The position numbers and the translations under genes were made by a program. Below, one piece after another: positions 7,447 to 16,706 of a stretch of 64,000 nucleotides of DNA (the first letter of the stretch is position 1; the number at the start of each line of letters is the position of its first letter). The notes under the pieces were generated by a model. That model worked only from the letters and a program-made list of their open reading frames with translations, searched no databases and was not told where the DNA came from. The stretch comes from Geothrix sp. PMB-07 (GTDB lineage Bacteria > Acidobacteriota > Holophagae > Holophagales > Holophagaceae), in contig NZ_CP132333.1 in the NCBI RefSeq assembly GCF_030758935.1, positions 1,984,992 through 2,048,991 on the forward strand, read 5' to 3'.

Positions 7447-9948
7447 ATGAATCCTCTCTGGCTTCTGGCCACTGTGCCTGTCCTGGCTGCTCCTGCGCCC
7501 AACGCTTCGCCTTCATTGGCCGTGCGGTGGGAACTGCTTTCCAACCGGGACCAGGGCCAGGAGAAAGTGCGCATGGCCTTCCACCTGCGCAACAGTGGCA
7601 AGGAGCCCTGGGCCATGGAGGGGTGGTCGCTCTATTTCCACTTTGCCATGGCGGCGCACAAGGAGCCCCTGGCTTCAGGCCTGCGCATCGAGCATGTCTC
7701 TGGCGATCTGTTCCGCCTCCGCGCGCAGGGCGCGCCGGCGCTGGCCCCAGGCCAGATCCTGCGTGTCGAGTTCACCAGCGATCCCTGGGTGATCAAGCAG
7801 TCCGATGCGCCCAGCGGGGCCTTCCTCGTATTCGATTCGGCCCCGGCCAAGGGACAGCCCCTGGCCCTGGAGATCACGCCCCTCACCAGTCAGGCTTTGG
7901 AGCGTCCCGCGGGCCAGCGCACACCCGGCATCTCACCCGAGCAACGCTACGCGGAGAACGCTCGGCAGGGCCATCAGGCCCCGGCGGACTTGCTTCCCAC
8001 GCCCGTGTCCCTCAGCCTGGGCCAGGGCACCTTCAAACCTGCGGCCGACTTCCAGGTGGTGGCAGAGTCGTCCCTGGCGCAGGAAGCTCAGCTCGCGGCC
8101 GACATCCTCCAGCCGCGGTTGGGACGCAGGCCCGTCGTAGCTGCCCAGGGACACGGCTTGGTGTTGGCCCTGGGCGCGGTGCCCGGTCAGACCAGCCCGG
8201 AGGCCTACCAGCTGAGTGTCCGCGAAGGCGGGCTGCGGTTGACTGCACCCAGCCCGGCAGGGCTCTTCTATGGCCTGCAGTCGCTGCAGCGTCTGTGGCC
8301 ATCCAAAGGCTCCCTGCGCCTGCTGGAACTCACGGATGCGCCCCGCTTCGCCTACCGTGGCTTCATGCTGGATGTGGCCCGCAATTTCCAATCCAAGGAA
8401 GCTATGCTGCGGGTGCTCGATTTGATGGCCCGCCTCAAACTGAACACGCTGCACTTCCATCTCACCGACGACGAGGGATGGCGGGTGGAAATCCCGTCGC
8501 TCCCCGAGCTCACCCAGGTGGGTTCCCAGCGGGGCTTCGGTAACGGCACAGCCACCCTTCCGCCCGCCTGGGGGTCAGGTCCCGAGGCCGGGAAGGCCCC
8601 TGGCAGCGGGTTCTATTCGCGCAAGGATTTCATCGAGATCCTTCGCTACGCCACGGCTCGTCACATCGAGGTGATTCCCGAAATCGAGATGCCGGGCCAT
8701 GCCCGGGCGGCCGTGCAGTCCATGAAGGAGCGCACGCGGCGCCTCCAGGCGGCAGGTGATCCCGGGGCCGCGGCCTTTTTGTTGCAGGATCCCGGCGATC
8801 AGTCCAAGTACACCTCCGTCCAGCTTTATTCCGATAACGTGATGGATCCGGGAATGCCCTCCACCTTTGCCTTCATCGAGCGGGTGGTGGATGAGGTGCA
8901 GAGCCAATTCAAAGAAGCCGGTGCTCCCCTGCGCACCTTGCACATGGGCGGCGACGAGTTGCCTGGGGGGGCCTGGACGGGTTCGCCAGCCTCCCTGCGG
9001 CGCGTCGCTGAAGCCAAGCTGAAGGGGCCTGACGACCTCTGGTACGACTTCTATGATCGCGTGCAGACGCTGCTGCAGCGGCGGGGCATCGCCACCGCAG
9101 GCTGGGAGGAAATCGCCCTGCGCCGCACCACCCTGGATGGTCAGCCCCACAACATCCCCAACCCCGATTTCGCCACGCGCAACCTGCGCAGCTATGTCTG
9201 GAACAACATGATCGGATGGGGCGCCGAGGATCTGGCCTACCGCCTCGCGAACGCCGGCTATCCCGTGGTGCTTTGCCCGGTGTCGAATCTCTACTTCGAC
9301 ATGGCCTACGATCCCGATCCCCGCGAGGCCGGCTACTACTGGGGCGGCTTCAATGATCTGGACAAGCCCTTCCGCTTCATTCCCCTGGACTACCTGCGCA
9401 ACACCACCGAGGACCGCCTCGGCGCGCCGGTGGATCCCAAGGTCTTCGTGGGCAAGGACCGGCTGACGGCCTATGGCGCCGAGTGCATCGCGGGCATCCA
9501 GGGCTGTCTATGGTCCGAAACGCTCACCTCGCCCGAACGGCTGGACTACCAACTGGTGCCCAAGCTCTTCGCCCTGGCAGAACGGGCCTGGGCGCCCAAT
9601 CCCGCTTGGGCCACAGAGCCCGATGCTGCCAAGGCCGAAGCCCAGTACCAGGCCGCCTGGGGCACCTTTGCAAGCACCGTGGGTCTGAAGGAACTGCCCC
9701 GCCTCGATGCCGAGGGCCCGACCTTCCGCTACCACATTCCCACGCCGGGCTTGAAGGTGGAGCAGGGCCTGATTTACGCCAACCTGCAGGTGCCGGGCTT
9801 CACGCTGCGCTACACCACCGATGGCAGCGAGCCAGGGCCCACCAGCCCGGTGTGGTCGGCACCCGTCAGCCTCCACGGCACCATCCGCGTGGCGGCCTTC
9901 AATGCCAAGGGGCGCAGGGGACTCAGTTCCTCCGTGACCATGCCCTGA
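7447..9948 (+). CDS. Secreted family 20 beta-N-acetylhexosaminidase
   Basis: 833 aa. A signal peptide (MNPLWLLATVPVLAAPAPNA) precedes an N-terminal CHB_HEX-type carbohydrate-binding domain (residues ~20-150), a GH20b domain (~175-290) and the catalytic GH20 barrel. In the barrel, FHLTDDEGWRVEIP leads to HMGGDELPGGAW with the catalytic Asp503-Glu504 pair. A C-terminal CHB_HEX_C/Ig-like domain has LRYTTDGSEPGPTSP. The enzyme removes terminal GlcNAc/GalNAc from chitooligosaccharides or glycoconjugates by substrate-assisted catalysis in the periplasm or outside the cell. It probably has its own promoter. Functionally it pairs with the glucosamine-related locus further along the window. Confidence 0.93.
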   Translation: MNPLWLLATVPVLAAPAPNASPSLAVRWELLSNRDQGQEKVRMAFHLRNSGKEPWAMEGWSLYFHFAMAAHKEPLASGLRIEHVSGDLFRLRAQGAPALAPGQILRVEFTSDPWVIKQSDAPSGAFLVFDSAPAKGQPLALEITPLTSQALERPAGQRTPGISPEQRYAENARQGHQAPADLLPTPVSLSLGQGTFKPAADFQVVAESSLAQEAQLAADILQPRLGRRPVVAAQGHGLVLALGAVPGQTSPEAYQLSVREGGLRLTAPSPAGLFYGLQSLQRLWPSKGSLRLLELTDAPRFAYRGFMLDVARNFQSKEAMLRVLDLMARLKLNTLHFHLTDDEGWRVEIPSLPELTQVGSQRGFGNGTATLPPAWGSGPEAGKAPGSGFYSRKDFIEILRYATARHIEVIPEIEMPGHARAAVQSMKERTRRLQAAGDPGAAAFLLQDPGDQSKYTSVQLYSDNVMDPGMPSTFAFIERVVDEVQSQFKEAGAPLRTLHMGGDELPGGAWTGSPASLRRVAEAKLKGPDDLWYDFYDRVQTLLQRRGIATAGWEEIALRRTTLDGQPHNIPNPDFATRNLRSYVWNNMIGWGAEDLAYRLANAGYPVVLCPVSNLYFDMAYDPDPREAGYYWGGFNDLDKPFRFIPLDYLRNTTEDRLGAPVDPKVFVGKDRLTAYGAECIAGIQGCLWSETLTSPERLDYQLVPKLFALAERAWAPNPAWATEPDAAKAEAQYQAAWGTFASTVGLKELPRLDAEGPTFRYHIPTPGLKVEQGLIYANLQVPGFTLRYTTDGSEPGPTSPVWSAPVSLHGTIRVAAFNAKGRRGLSSSVTMP

Positions 9949-9952
9949 GGCT

Positions 9953-12900
9953 TCAGACCTTCGGCAGTTCCAACCAGAAAATGGCTCCTTGGCCCTGGCC
10001 GCTCTCCACGCCCACGGAGCCGCCCATGGCTTCGGCCATGCGCTTCACCAGGGAGAGCCCCAGTCCTACTGACGCCTCTCCGGCGGTAGGCTGGGCGCTG
10101 AGGCGGGCGTACTCGCAGAAGACCCGGTCCATGTCCTCGGGAGTGAGGCCGGGCCCCTGATCCTGCACCGAGACCCGCCACCACAGCTCCGAGCCCTCCA
10201 GTCGAAGGGTGACGGTGGTTCCGGGGGTTGAGAACTTGGTGGCGTTGCTGAGGAAGTTGTCGAGGATCTGGCCCACCTGAGCGGCATCGCCCTTGGCCAG
10301 GGCGGGGCCGGGTGACTGCAGGGCCAGGGCGATGCCTTTGCGCTCGGCAGCTTTGCGGGCTCGCTCAAGGGCGCCTGCAAGGATGGCGGCGAGGTCCAAT
10401 TCGCTCATCTCGGGCGCGGCGGCATGGCCCGCCTCGATGGCGTGGACATCCAGCAGGCGCTGGATGAGGCTTCGCATGGTTTCGCCCAAGGCCCGGATGG
10501 CTCCCACGGTTTTCCTGCCTTCTGGATTCTGCACATCCTCTTCCAGGAGTTCGCAATTGAGGAGGATTCCGGAAAGCGGGTTGCGGAGATCGTGGGCGGC
10601 GAGCCCGATGATTCGATTCTTGGCGTCGTTCAGTTCGTAGAGGCGGCGGTTCACCAGCTCGAGGTCCCGCTCTCGAGAGCGCAATCCCTCCGTGGCTTGC
10701 GCCACAGCGAGGCTCAATTCCCGGTTGCGCTGGTTGATGCGGCGCATGCGCCAACGGACGGCCAGCCACAAGCAGCCCAGCGCCAGCAGGCCCCACAGCG
10801 CGTAGGCGAGGGGATGCTGGTACCACGGGGGCCGCACGTGGATTTCCAGGCTTCGACTGGGCCCGGTCTGGCCCAGGAAGGACACCATCCGCACCTCGTA
10901 GGTGTGGTGCCCTGGGGAAATCTCCGGGAATTGCAGCGCCGTGCCCGCCAGGGCGGCCCAGGTACCGCCCGGTTCCCGGAATTCGAATTGGGCCCCTTCT
11001 CCCCGCACCGCACCAGGGAATCCCAGTTCCCAGACCACAGATCCCTGGCCGTGGCCAATGGTCAGGACTGGCTCCGGGCCGGGCCGCACCCAGGCCCCGC
11101 AGCGGGCTTCCAGCAACAGAGGCGCCGCCAGCGGAGGGAGGGTGGATACCTTGTCAGCCCTGATCTCGCCAAGGCCGAGGGCCGTGCCCACCCAGATGCG
11201 GTCTCCTTCCAGCAGCAGGGCATTCTGATTGGTGTCTTCGGCGGGCAGTCCCAGATCGCTGCCGAACCGCTGCAGTTGCCAAGGGCTTCCCGAAGCGCGA
11301 ACCACGCCCCGGTCTGTGTTGAGCCAGATGGCGCCCGCCGCATCCTGGCGCACGGCATACAGGGTGCCGATGCCTGGCAGGGCCTCCGGGCCCAGGAGGG
11401 TGCGCAGCGTCCAGCCTGAGGCGCTCCGCTCCAGGCCAAAGACTGTCGGAGGATTGAACTGCACGGCCAGCCCCTGCGTCGGAGTGGGGAAGGTGAGATC
11501 CACCAACCGTCGCCCCTGCATCGGGATTTCCTCCCAGGTGCTGCCGACTCGGCAGAACACCCGATGTTCATGGATCAGCCATGGGCGACCCTGCTCATCC
11601 ATGAGGAGCCCTGGATTCCCGCCTGCCGGGGCCTGCAGAGCTTCCCAGCCCCAGACCCAGTGCCGGGCCTTCCAGGTGGCCACGGCCAGCCGACCTTCTG
11701 GATCCACCACCCACAGGTGATCGCCCTGGATCACCGGGCCCCGCACGACATCCATGCCACTTGGCTCCAATGCGATGACCAGCACTCTGGCTTGAAGGGT
11801 GCGGGGATCCACCCGTAGCAGCCTGCCCCGGCTCCGCAGGTACATGCAGCCATCGGGTCCCGGCTCCAGGCCATGGGCGGAGGGCGTGTTCGGCACGGAC
11901 CGCCAGCCCTGGCCGTCCTGGCGGAAAAGCCCCGCCTCCGAGGTCACCCAGAGGGCACCGGAGGGATCCCTCTTGATGTTCCAGATTTCCTTGGCCGGCG
12001 GAAAGCCGGGTCCGGCGTGGGCCGAGACCAGGCCAGGCACGGGGATCCTCACGAGGTCCGTCCGCGCGATCCAAAGGTTGCCCTCCGCATCCAGGCAACG
12101 GGCCTCGGCCCCATACAGGCTCAGGTCTCGCGGCATGGGAAGGCTGATCAGGGTTCCGGCTCGCCCACAGTGCGCTTGGCCATCCTGCAGAATCCAAATC
12201 CGCCCGTCGCGGAGGCTGGTCATGCGGTTGCCATCTCCGGCGGGTGTGAAATCCAGCGTCCGCCAGCCCAGGCCGCCCGGCGGAAGATGGCACAACCGAC
12301 GATTGGTCAGGAGGTAGAGATGCCCCTCGGCATCACAGCGCAGGGGCCCCTGCACACGTTCGGCGCCGATCAGTTCCAGCGTGGGCAGGGCCGCCCACCC
12401 CTGGCCATCCTCCCGCCAACAGCGCCCCCCGCGGTTCGCCACCAGGCGATTTCCCTGCCAGGCCAGGCTGGGGGAACCTTCGGCCTCATCACCGGGAAGG
12501 GCCAGGGGTTCCGGCGTTCCGCCGGGCGATAAGCGAAAAGCCCGCCCCGAGGCCACCACCGCCAGGGTTCCGTCGGGCCGTCCAAAGAGCCCCTCGGTCC
12601 GGCGGCGGCTCTTCACGGCGCGATCCCGAATGCTGGTATCCACCCGCCAGGCTCCGTGCTCCCAGCAACCCAGGCCCGCGATGGACAGCACCCAGATGCG
12701 GCCATGGCCATCCTGGGCCATGTCACCAATGCTTCTCCCCTTGAGTGCCTCGGGAAGCTCCACCTTCAGGAAGCGGAGGCCGTCGCCCAGGAAGAGGCCC
12801 CCCAGGTCTGTGGCCACCCAAAGGCGGCCCTCGGCATCTTCGACCACGGATCGGGGATAGGCGCCTGTGAAGCCGCTTCGCGGCGTGAGAATCTGCGCCG

Positions 12901-12982
12901 AGGGAAGGCCCTTCGGAGACGGCGCTTCCCCCGCCCAGGCCAAGCCCAGGAGCAGCATCAAACCGATGGGACGGAGGTCCAT
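9953..12982 (-). CDS. Two-component sensor: beta-propeller, Y_Y_Y domain and histidine kinase
   Basis: 1009 aa with a signal peptide (MDLRPIGLMLLLGLAWAG). Two seven-bladed propeller-type repeats of the regulator-propeller family follow (recurring G-x-LWVAT/IWVGT elements to about residue 640). Then come a Y_Y_Y domain, one membrane helix (LAYALWGLLALGCLWLAV), a HisKA domain with the phospho-acceptor in LAAHDLRNPLSG, and an HATPase with NFLSNATKFS, DQGPGLT and GLGLSLVKRM. The layout resembles hybrid two-component sensors that detect oligosaccharides in Bacteroides, but without receiver or AraC domains, so a separate regulator is needed. GGAGG lies four bases before the ATG. It is convergent with the hexosaminidase, and sensing of its products is only a suggestion. 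Confidence 0.9.
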   Translation of the reverse strand: MDLRPIGLMLLLGLAWAGEAPSPKGLPSAQILTPRSGFTGAYPRSVVEDAEGRLWVATDLGGLFLGDGLRFLKVELPEALKGRSIGDMAQDGHGRIWVLSIAGLGCWEHGAWRVDTSIRDRAVKSRRRTEGLFGRPDGTLAVVASGRAFRLSPGGTPEPLALPGDEAEGSPSLAWQGNRLVANRGGRCWREDGQGWAALPTLELIGAERVQGPLRCDAEGHLYLLTNRRLCHLPPGGLGWRTLDFTPAGDGNRMTSLRDGRIWILQDGQAHCGRAGTLISLPMPRDLSLYGAEARCLDAEGNLWIARTDLVRIPVPGLVSAHAGPGFPPAKEIWNIKRDPSGALWVTSEAGLFRQDGQGWRSVPNTPSAHGLEPGPDGCMYLRSRGRLLRVDPRTLQARVLVIALEPSGMDVVRGPVIQGDHLWVVDPEGRLAVATWKARHWVWGWEALQAPAGGNPGLLMDEQGRPWLIHEHRVFCRVGSTWEEIPMQGRRLVDLTFPTPTQGLAVQFNPPTVFGLERSASGWTLRTLLGPEALPGIGTLYAVRQDAAGAIWLNTDRGVVRASGSPWQLQRFGSDLGLPAEDTNQNALLLEGDRIWVGTALGLGEIRADKVSTLPPLAAPLLLEARCGAWVRPGPEPVLTIGHGQGSVVWELGFPGAVRGEGAQFEFREPGGTWAALAGTALQFPEISPGHHTYEVRMVSFLGQTGPSRSLEIHVRPPWYQHPLAYALWGLLALGCLWLAVRWRMRRINQRNRELSLAVAQATEGLRSRERDLELVNRRLYELNDAKNRIIGLAAHDLRNPLSGILLNCELLEEDVQNPEGRKTVGAIRALGETMRSLIQRLLDVHAIEAGHAAAPEMSELDLAAILAGALERARKAAERKGIALALQSPGPALAKGDAAQVGQILDNFLSNATKFSTPGTTVTLRLEGSELWWRVSVQDQGPGLTPEDMDRVFCEYARLSAQPTAGEASVGLGLSLVKRMAEAMGGSVGVESGQGQGAIFWLELPKV

Positions 12983-13322
12983 TTCACCTCCGGGGTGTGG
13001 GTGGGGAATCCCGGTATCTGCCTATCGGGGGGTGTCCGAACAGGCATGAGGAAAGGCCGGCGGGTTCCTGCCGCGGGTGGAGGCTGGGAACACGAAGGGG
13101 GCGCGGCCACATGGCTGACTTTGCCGGGCACCGCTTCCAGGGGCCCTTCTGCGCTAACGTGGTTGAGGCTCCGGTATTGATGCCAGAGCTGAACCTGCTT
13201 TGAAGCCAACCCCGTGCGAGAAACCCCGGCGAGCCCTTCTTTCCGCGACTGAGCCAGTACCAGCGTAAAGTGCCCGAAGCCTTTGCTTCGCGGCATGAGG
13301 GATCCTTACTCTTGGACGCGTC
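12983..13322. other. Divergent intergenic region, no gene recognised
   Basis: This 340-base gap lies between the propeller kinase (leftward) and the acyl-CoA ligase (rightward) and should hold both promoters. I found no convincing -35/-10 pair, RNA gene or conserved short ORF. A small hairpin (GAAGC-CTTT-GCTTC) lies about 40 bases before the ligase start; its role is unknown. Confidence 0.4.
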
Positions 13323-15119
13323 ATGCCCCATCAGCACCTGATCGACATCTTCCGGCAGCATGCGCGGGACTGGGCGGATCAGCCCGCCCAGCGGGTAAAG
13401 GTGGAGGGCGCCTGGCGGGACACGTCCTGGGCTGAACTGGGCGGGGCCATGGATGCCGTGGCCCGGGGCCTCATCCGTCTGGGCCATCAGCCTGGCGACA
13501 TGGTGGGCCTCTGCGCTCGCAACATGCCGGAATGGACCCAGGCCGACCTGGGCATCCTCGCGGCCCGGGGCGTCACTGTGCCGCTGTATCCCAACAGCAC
13601 GCCGGATCAGGCGCAGTTCATCCTGCGGGATGCGGGCATCCGGATCCTCTTCGCGGGAGAGCAGCCAGAAGCTGATCTGGGGCTGCGCTTCCTGGCCTCC
13701 GGCGACATCGACCACCTGATCGCCCTGGACCCGGCTGTGGATCTCCATGGCCACCCAGCGGCCATGACCTTCGAGGCTCTGCTGGCCCTGGATGCGGATG
13801 GTTCCTGCGGGGAAGCCTTGGCGGAAAGGGCCGCCAACCGCCGCATGGATGATCTGCTGACCCTGGTCTACACCTCGGGCACCACGGGCGAACCCAAGGG
13901 CGTGATGCTGGATCACGCGAACCTCTCCGAGGCCATGCACCTTCATGATCTGCGCCTGAAGCTGGAGCGGGGCGATGTCTCCCTGGCCATGCTGCCTCTC
14001 TGCCATATCTTCGAGCGGGCCTGGACCTTCTACGTGCTCTACCGCGGCGCGGTGAACGTCTACCTGCGGGATCCGCAAACCGTCATCCAGATCATCGGCG
14101 AAGTGAAGCCCACGCACATGTGCGCGGTGCCGCGGGTGTACGAAAAGGCCTTTGCCGGCATCCATGGCCGCATCGCCAAGGCTGGCTGGCCCGTGCGGCG
14201 CCTCTTCCGCTGGGCCATGGGCGTGGGCACCGAGGTGGTGAAGCTCCGTCTGGCGGGGCGCAAGCCCACGGGCTGGCTGGCCCTGAAGCACCGTCTGGCG
14301 GAGCGGTTGATCTTCCGGAAGCTGCGCGATCTGTTTGGCGGTCGCTGTCGCTTCTTCCCCGTGGCGGGGGCGGCCCTGGCCGATGACGTCAACGTGTTCT
14401 TCCAGGCCATCGGACTCAACCTGAAGTACGGCTACGGGTTGTCCGAAACCTGCGCCACGGTCTCCTGCTATCCCGATGACACGCTGCCCATCGGGACTTT
14501 GGGGCAGCCGCTCGAAGGGCTGGAAGTGAAGCTGGGCGAGGACAACGAGATCCTCGTGAAGGGGCCCACGGTCATGCGGGGCTACTGGAACCGCCCGGAG
14601 GAGACGGCCAAGGCCATGACGACCGATGGATTTCTCCGCACCGGGGATGCGGGATCCATGGATGCGCGCGGCAACCTCGTTTTCATCGAACGCATCAAGG
14701 AGCTGATGAAGACCTCCAACGGGAAGTACATTGCCCCTCAGAGGGTGGAGGGAACCCTCGGCAAGGATGCCTTCATCGATCAGATCGCCATCATCGCGGA
14801 TTCCCGGAACTTCGTGTCCGCCCTGATCGTGCCCCACTTCGAGGGGCTGGAGGAGCACGCCCGGTCCATCGGACTGAAATACCGCACGCTGGCGGATCTG
14901 GTGGAGCACAGCAAGGTCGTGGAGTTCTTCGAGAGCCGCATCCAGCATCTGCAGAAGGAGCTGGCCCACTTCGAGCAGGTGAAGAAATTCACCCTGCTGA
15001 AGCGGCCCTTCTCCATGGAGATGGGCGAGCTGACGCCCACCCTGAAGCTGCGCCGCAAATCCATCGAGGCCGCGTTCAAGGCCGAGATCGAAGCCATGTA
15101 CCGCAGTGCGAAAGCCTGA
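13323..15119 (+). CDS. Long-chain fatty acid-CoA ligase (AMP-binding)
   Basis: 598 aa, the usual length for FadD/FAA-type synthetases. It has the AMP-binding P-loop LVYTSGTTGEPKGVMLDHANL, the YGLSETCATVSC motif, FLRTGDAGSMDARGNLVFIERIKELMKTSNGKYIAP in the C-terminal hinge, and a QLHPxxx-free C-terminus ending LTPTLKLRRKSIEAAFK. NGKYIAPQRVE supplies the A8 motif, and the catalytic Lys lies in LTPTLKLRR. It activates long-chain fatty acids to acyl-CoA via acyl-adenylate in the cytoplasm or at the membrane. It appears monocistronic. Confidence 0.93.
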   Translation: MPHQHLIDIFRQHARDWADQPAQRVKVEGAWRDTSWAELGGAMDAVARGLIRLGHQPGDMVGLCARNMPEWTQADLGILAARGVTVPLYPNSTPDQAQFILRDAGIRILFAGEQPEADLGLRFLASGDIDHLIALDPAVDLHGHPAAMTFEALLALDADGSCGEALAERAANRRMDDLLTLVYTSGTTGEPKGVMLDHANLSEAMHLHDLRLKLERGDVSLAMLPLCHIFERAWTFYVLYRGAVNVYLRDPQTVIQIIGEVKPTHMCAVPRVYEKAFAGIHGRIAKAGWPVRRLFRWAMGVGTEVVKLRLAGRKPTGWLALKHRLAERLIFRKLRDLFGGRCRFFPVAGAALADDVNVFFQAIGLNLKYGYGLSETCATVSCYPDDTLPIGTLGQPLEGLEVKLGEDNEILVKGPTVMRGYWNRPEETAKAMTTDGFLRTGDAGSMDARGNLVFIERIKELMKTSNGKYIAPQRVEGTLGKDAFIDQIAIIADSRNFVSALIVPHFEGLEEHARSIGLKYRTLADLVEHSKVVEFFESRIQHLQKELAHFEQVKKFTLLKRPFSMEMGELTPTLKLRRKSIEAAFKAEIEAMYRSAKA

Positions 15120-15164
15120 TCTCCTTCGCTGAGGGAGAGGATCCGGCACCATGCAAAATTCCTG

Positions 15165-15194
15165 TTGGGATGTCTACGAAAATTATCGTATCAT
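15165..15194 (+). promoter_or_regulatory. Promoter with overlapping inverted-repeat operator (BlaI/CopY-like candidate)
   Basis: TTGGGA, an 18-base spacer and TATCAT form a plausible sigma70 promoter 25 bases before the serine hydrolase start. Within the spacer, TACGAAAATTATCGTA (15175-15190) is a near-palindrome with half-sites TACGA/TCGTA. Penicillinase-repressor family proteins (BlaI, MecI, CopY) bind dyads with TACA/TGTA-like arms placed in this way, so repression of a beta-lactamase-fold gene is plausible. No BlaI/BlaR gene is in the window. Confidence 0.4.
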
Positions 15195-15219
15195 GACCAA
15201 ACCCCAACCAGGAGCATTC

Positions 15220-16692
15220 ATGACAGCCATTCTGAGGCGCATCCTGTTCGTGACCATTCCGCTTCTGCTCGTGGCCCCTTGGCTCTGGGCGGGAGATGTC
15301 CAGGCGCCGGTGGCCAAGCAGGTGGAGGCCTACCTGCGGAGCGAAATGCACGAGCGCCGCATCCCGGGGCTACAAGTGGCCGTGGTGCAACACGGAAAGA
15401 TCGTGCAGTTGGGTGCCTACGGCCTGGCCAACCTCCAGCACCAGGTAGCCGTCACCGACCACACGGTCTTCTCCATCAACTCGGCCACCAAGGCTTTCAC
15501 GGGCGTGGCCATGATGCAGCTGGCCGAGGAAGGGAAGGTGGATCTCGATGCGCCGGTATCCCGATACCTTGAGGGCCTTCCCGCACCTTGGCAGCCGGTC
15601 ACCCTCCGGCAGCTGCTGACCCATGTCTCGGGCATTCCCAACATCGTGAATCAGCGCACGTCGAATCTGACGCGGGAGGGAGGCGATGAGGCCGCTTGGG
15701 CCCACATCCAAACCGTACCCGTGGAATTCCCCGCGGGTACCCGGTTCAGCTACAACCAGACAAACTATCTCCTGCTGGGGAAGATCATCGACAAGCTCAG
15801 CGGCATGCCTTTCACAAAGTTCATCACGAAACGGCAGTTCAAAGTGGCGGGTATGGCAGGCAGCGGGTTTGGTGATTCCCGCGATGTCATTCCGCAGAAG
15901 GCCGATGCCTACCGAGTGCGGCCCGGTGGTGGATGGGGCACCGTCTATGAAGAATTCCCCGCCTTCCTGCGCACAGGCGCGGGCTTGAACAGCACCGCCG
16001 AGGAGGTGGCCCGATGGATCCTCGCCCTACGGCAGGGCCAGTTGTTCAGGCAGGCTTCCAGCTTGAAGGCGCTCTGGACTCCGGGCCAGTTCAAGGATGG
16101 CACGCCAGCCCCCTGGGCTCTCGGGTGGCCGACCATCCGGCGCCCCCAGCATCGGGCCGTGGCGGGAATCGGTGGTGCCCGGTCGGCGTTCTACGTGTAC
16201 CCCGAAGATGATTTGGCCGTGGTGATCCTCAGCAACCTGTCCGGCGGATCGCCGGAAGAATTGATCGATACGGTAGCCGGGTTCTACCTTCCGGCATTGC
16301 GTGAGGTGAACGGCAGCGGCTTCGCCCTTTATGAATTGCGCACTCGGCTGGAGCAGCGCGGATTCGGGCAGGCTGCCCAGTTGGTGCGCGAGGCTAGGCA
16401 GAAGGATCCGAATTACCAGTTGGGAGAGAACGACCTCATCGCCTGGGCCTACCGCCTGCTTGAACGGCGCCAGACCGCTGAAGCCATCCACATCTTCCAA
16501 TTGGCCGCCAGCCTCCATCCCGCCAGTTCGAATGCCTACGACAGCCTGGCGGAGGCCTATGAAGCTGCATCGGACAAGGCCTCGGCGCTATCGAACTATC
16601 GGCGTTCCCTGGAGCTGGATCCGAAAAACGAGCACGCCATCGAGCGAATCAAGGCGCTGCAGTCAGTCACCGGTGGGTCTCCGTCCAAGTGA
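15220..16692 (+). CDS. Serine hydrolase of the beta-lactamase (class C/AmpC-like) fold with C-terminal TPR-like region
   Basis: 490 aa. The signal peptide is MTAILRRILFVTIPLLLVAPWLWAG. The catalytic SxxK is S88-A-T-K91 in FSINSATKAFTG. The Tyr motif is Y178 in FSYNQTNYLLLGKI, where the usual YxN reads YNQ. The remainder of the beta-lactamase domain extends to about residue 370 (IGGARSAFYVYPEDDLAVVILSN). The last ~100 residues carry TPR-like helices (NAYDSLAEAYEAASDKASALSNYRRSLELDPKN). ATG 15220 is preferred to an ATG 69 bases upstream because AGGAG sits six bases before it and the upstream ATG would lie inside the predicted promoter. It probably acts as a periplasmic peptidase or esterase; true beta-lactamase activity is uncertain. 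Confidence 0.85.
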   Translation: MTAILRRILFVTIPLLLVAPWLWAGDVQAPVAKQVEAYLRSEMHERRIPGLQVAVVQHGKIVQLGAYGLANLQHQVAVTDHTVFSINSATKAFTGVAMMQLAEEGKVDLDAPVSRYLEGLPAPWQPVTLRQLLTHVSGIPNIVNQRTSNLTREGGDEAAWAHIQTVPVEFPAGTRFSYNQTNYLLLGKIIDKLSGMPFTKFITKRQFKVAGMAGSGFGDSRDVIPQKADAYRVRPGGGWGTVYEEFPAFLRTGAGLNSTAEEVARWILALRQGQLFRQASSLKALWTPGQFKDGTPAPWALGWPTIRRPQHRAVAGIGGARSAFYVYPEDDLAVVILSNLSGGSPEELIDTVAGFYLPALREVNGSGFALYELRTRLEQRGFGQAAQLVREARQKDPNYQLGENDLIAWAYRLLERRQTAEAIHIFQLAASLHPASSNAYDSLAEAYEAASDKASALSNYRRSLELDPKNEHAIERIKALQSVTGGSPSK

Positions 16693-16706
16693 GGAGCGGC
16701 TCAGCC

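Noticed and set aside
12984-15152. A 722-codon open frame antisense to the acyl-CoA ligase
   Set aside because: Composition is His/Gly/Arg-rich with no family resemblance and it mirrors a clear AMP-binding enzyme on the other strand; a GC-rich shadow frame.
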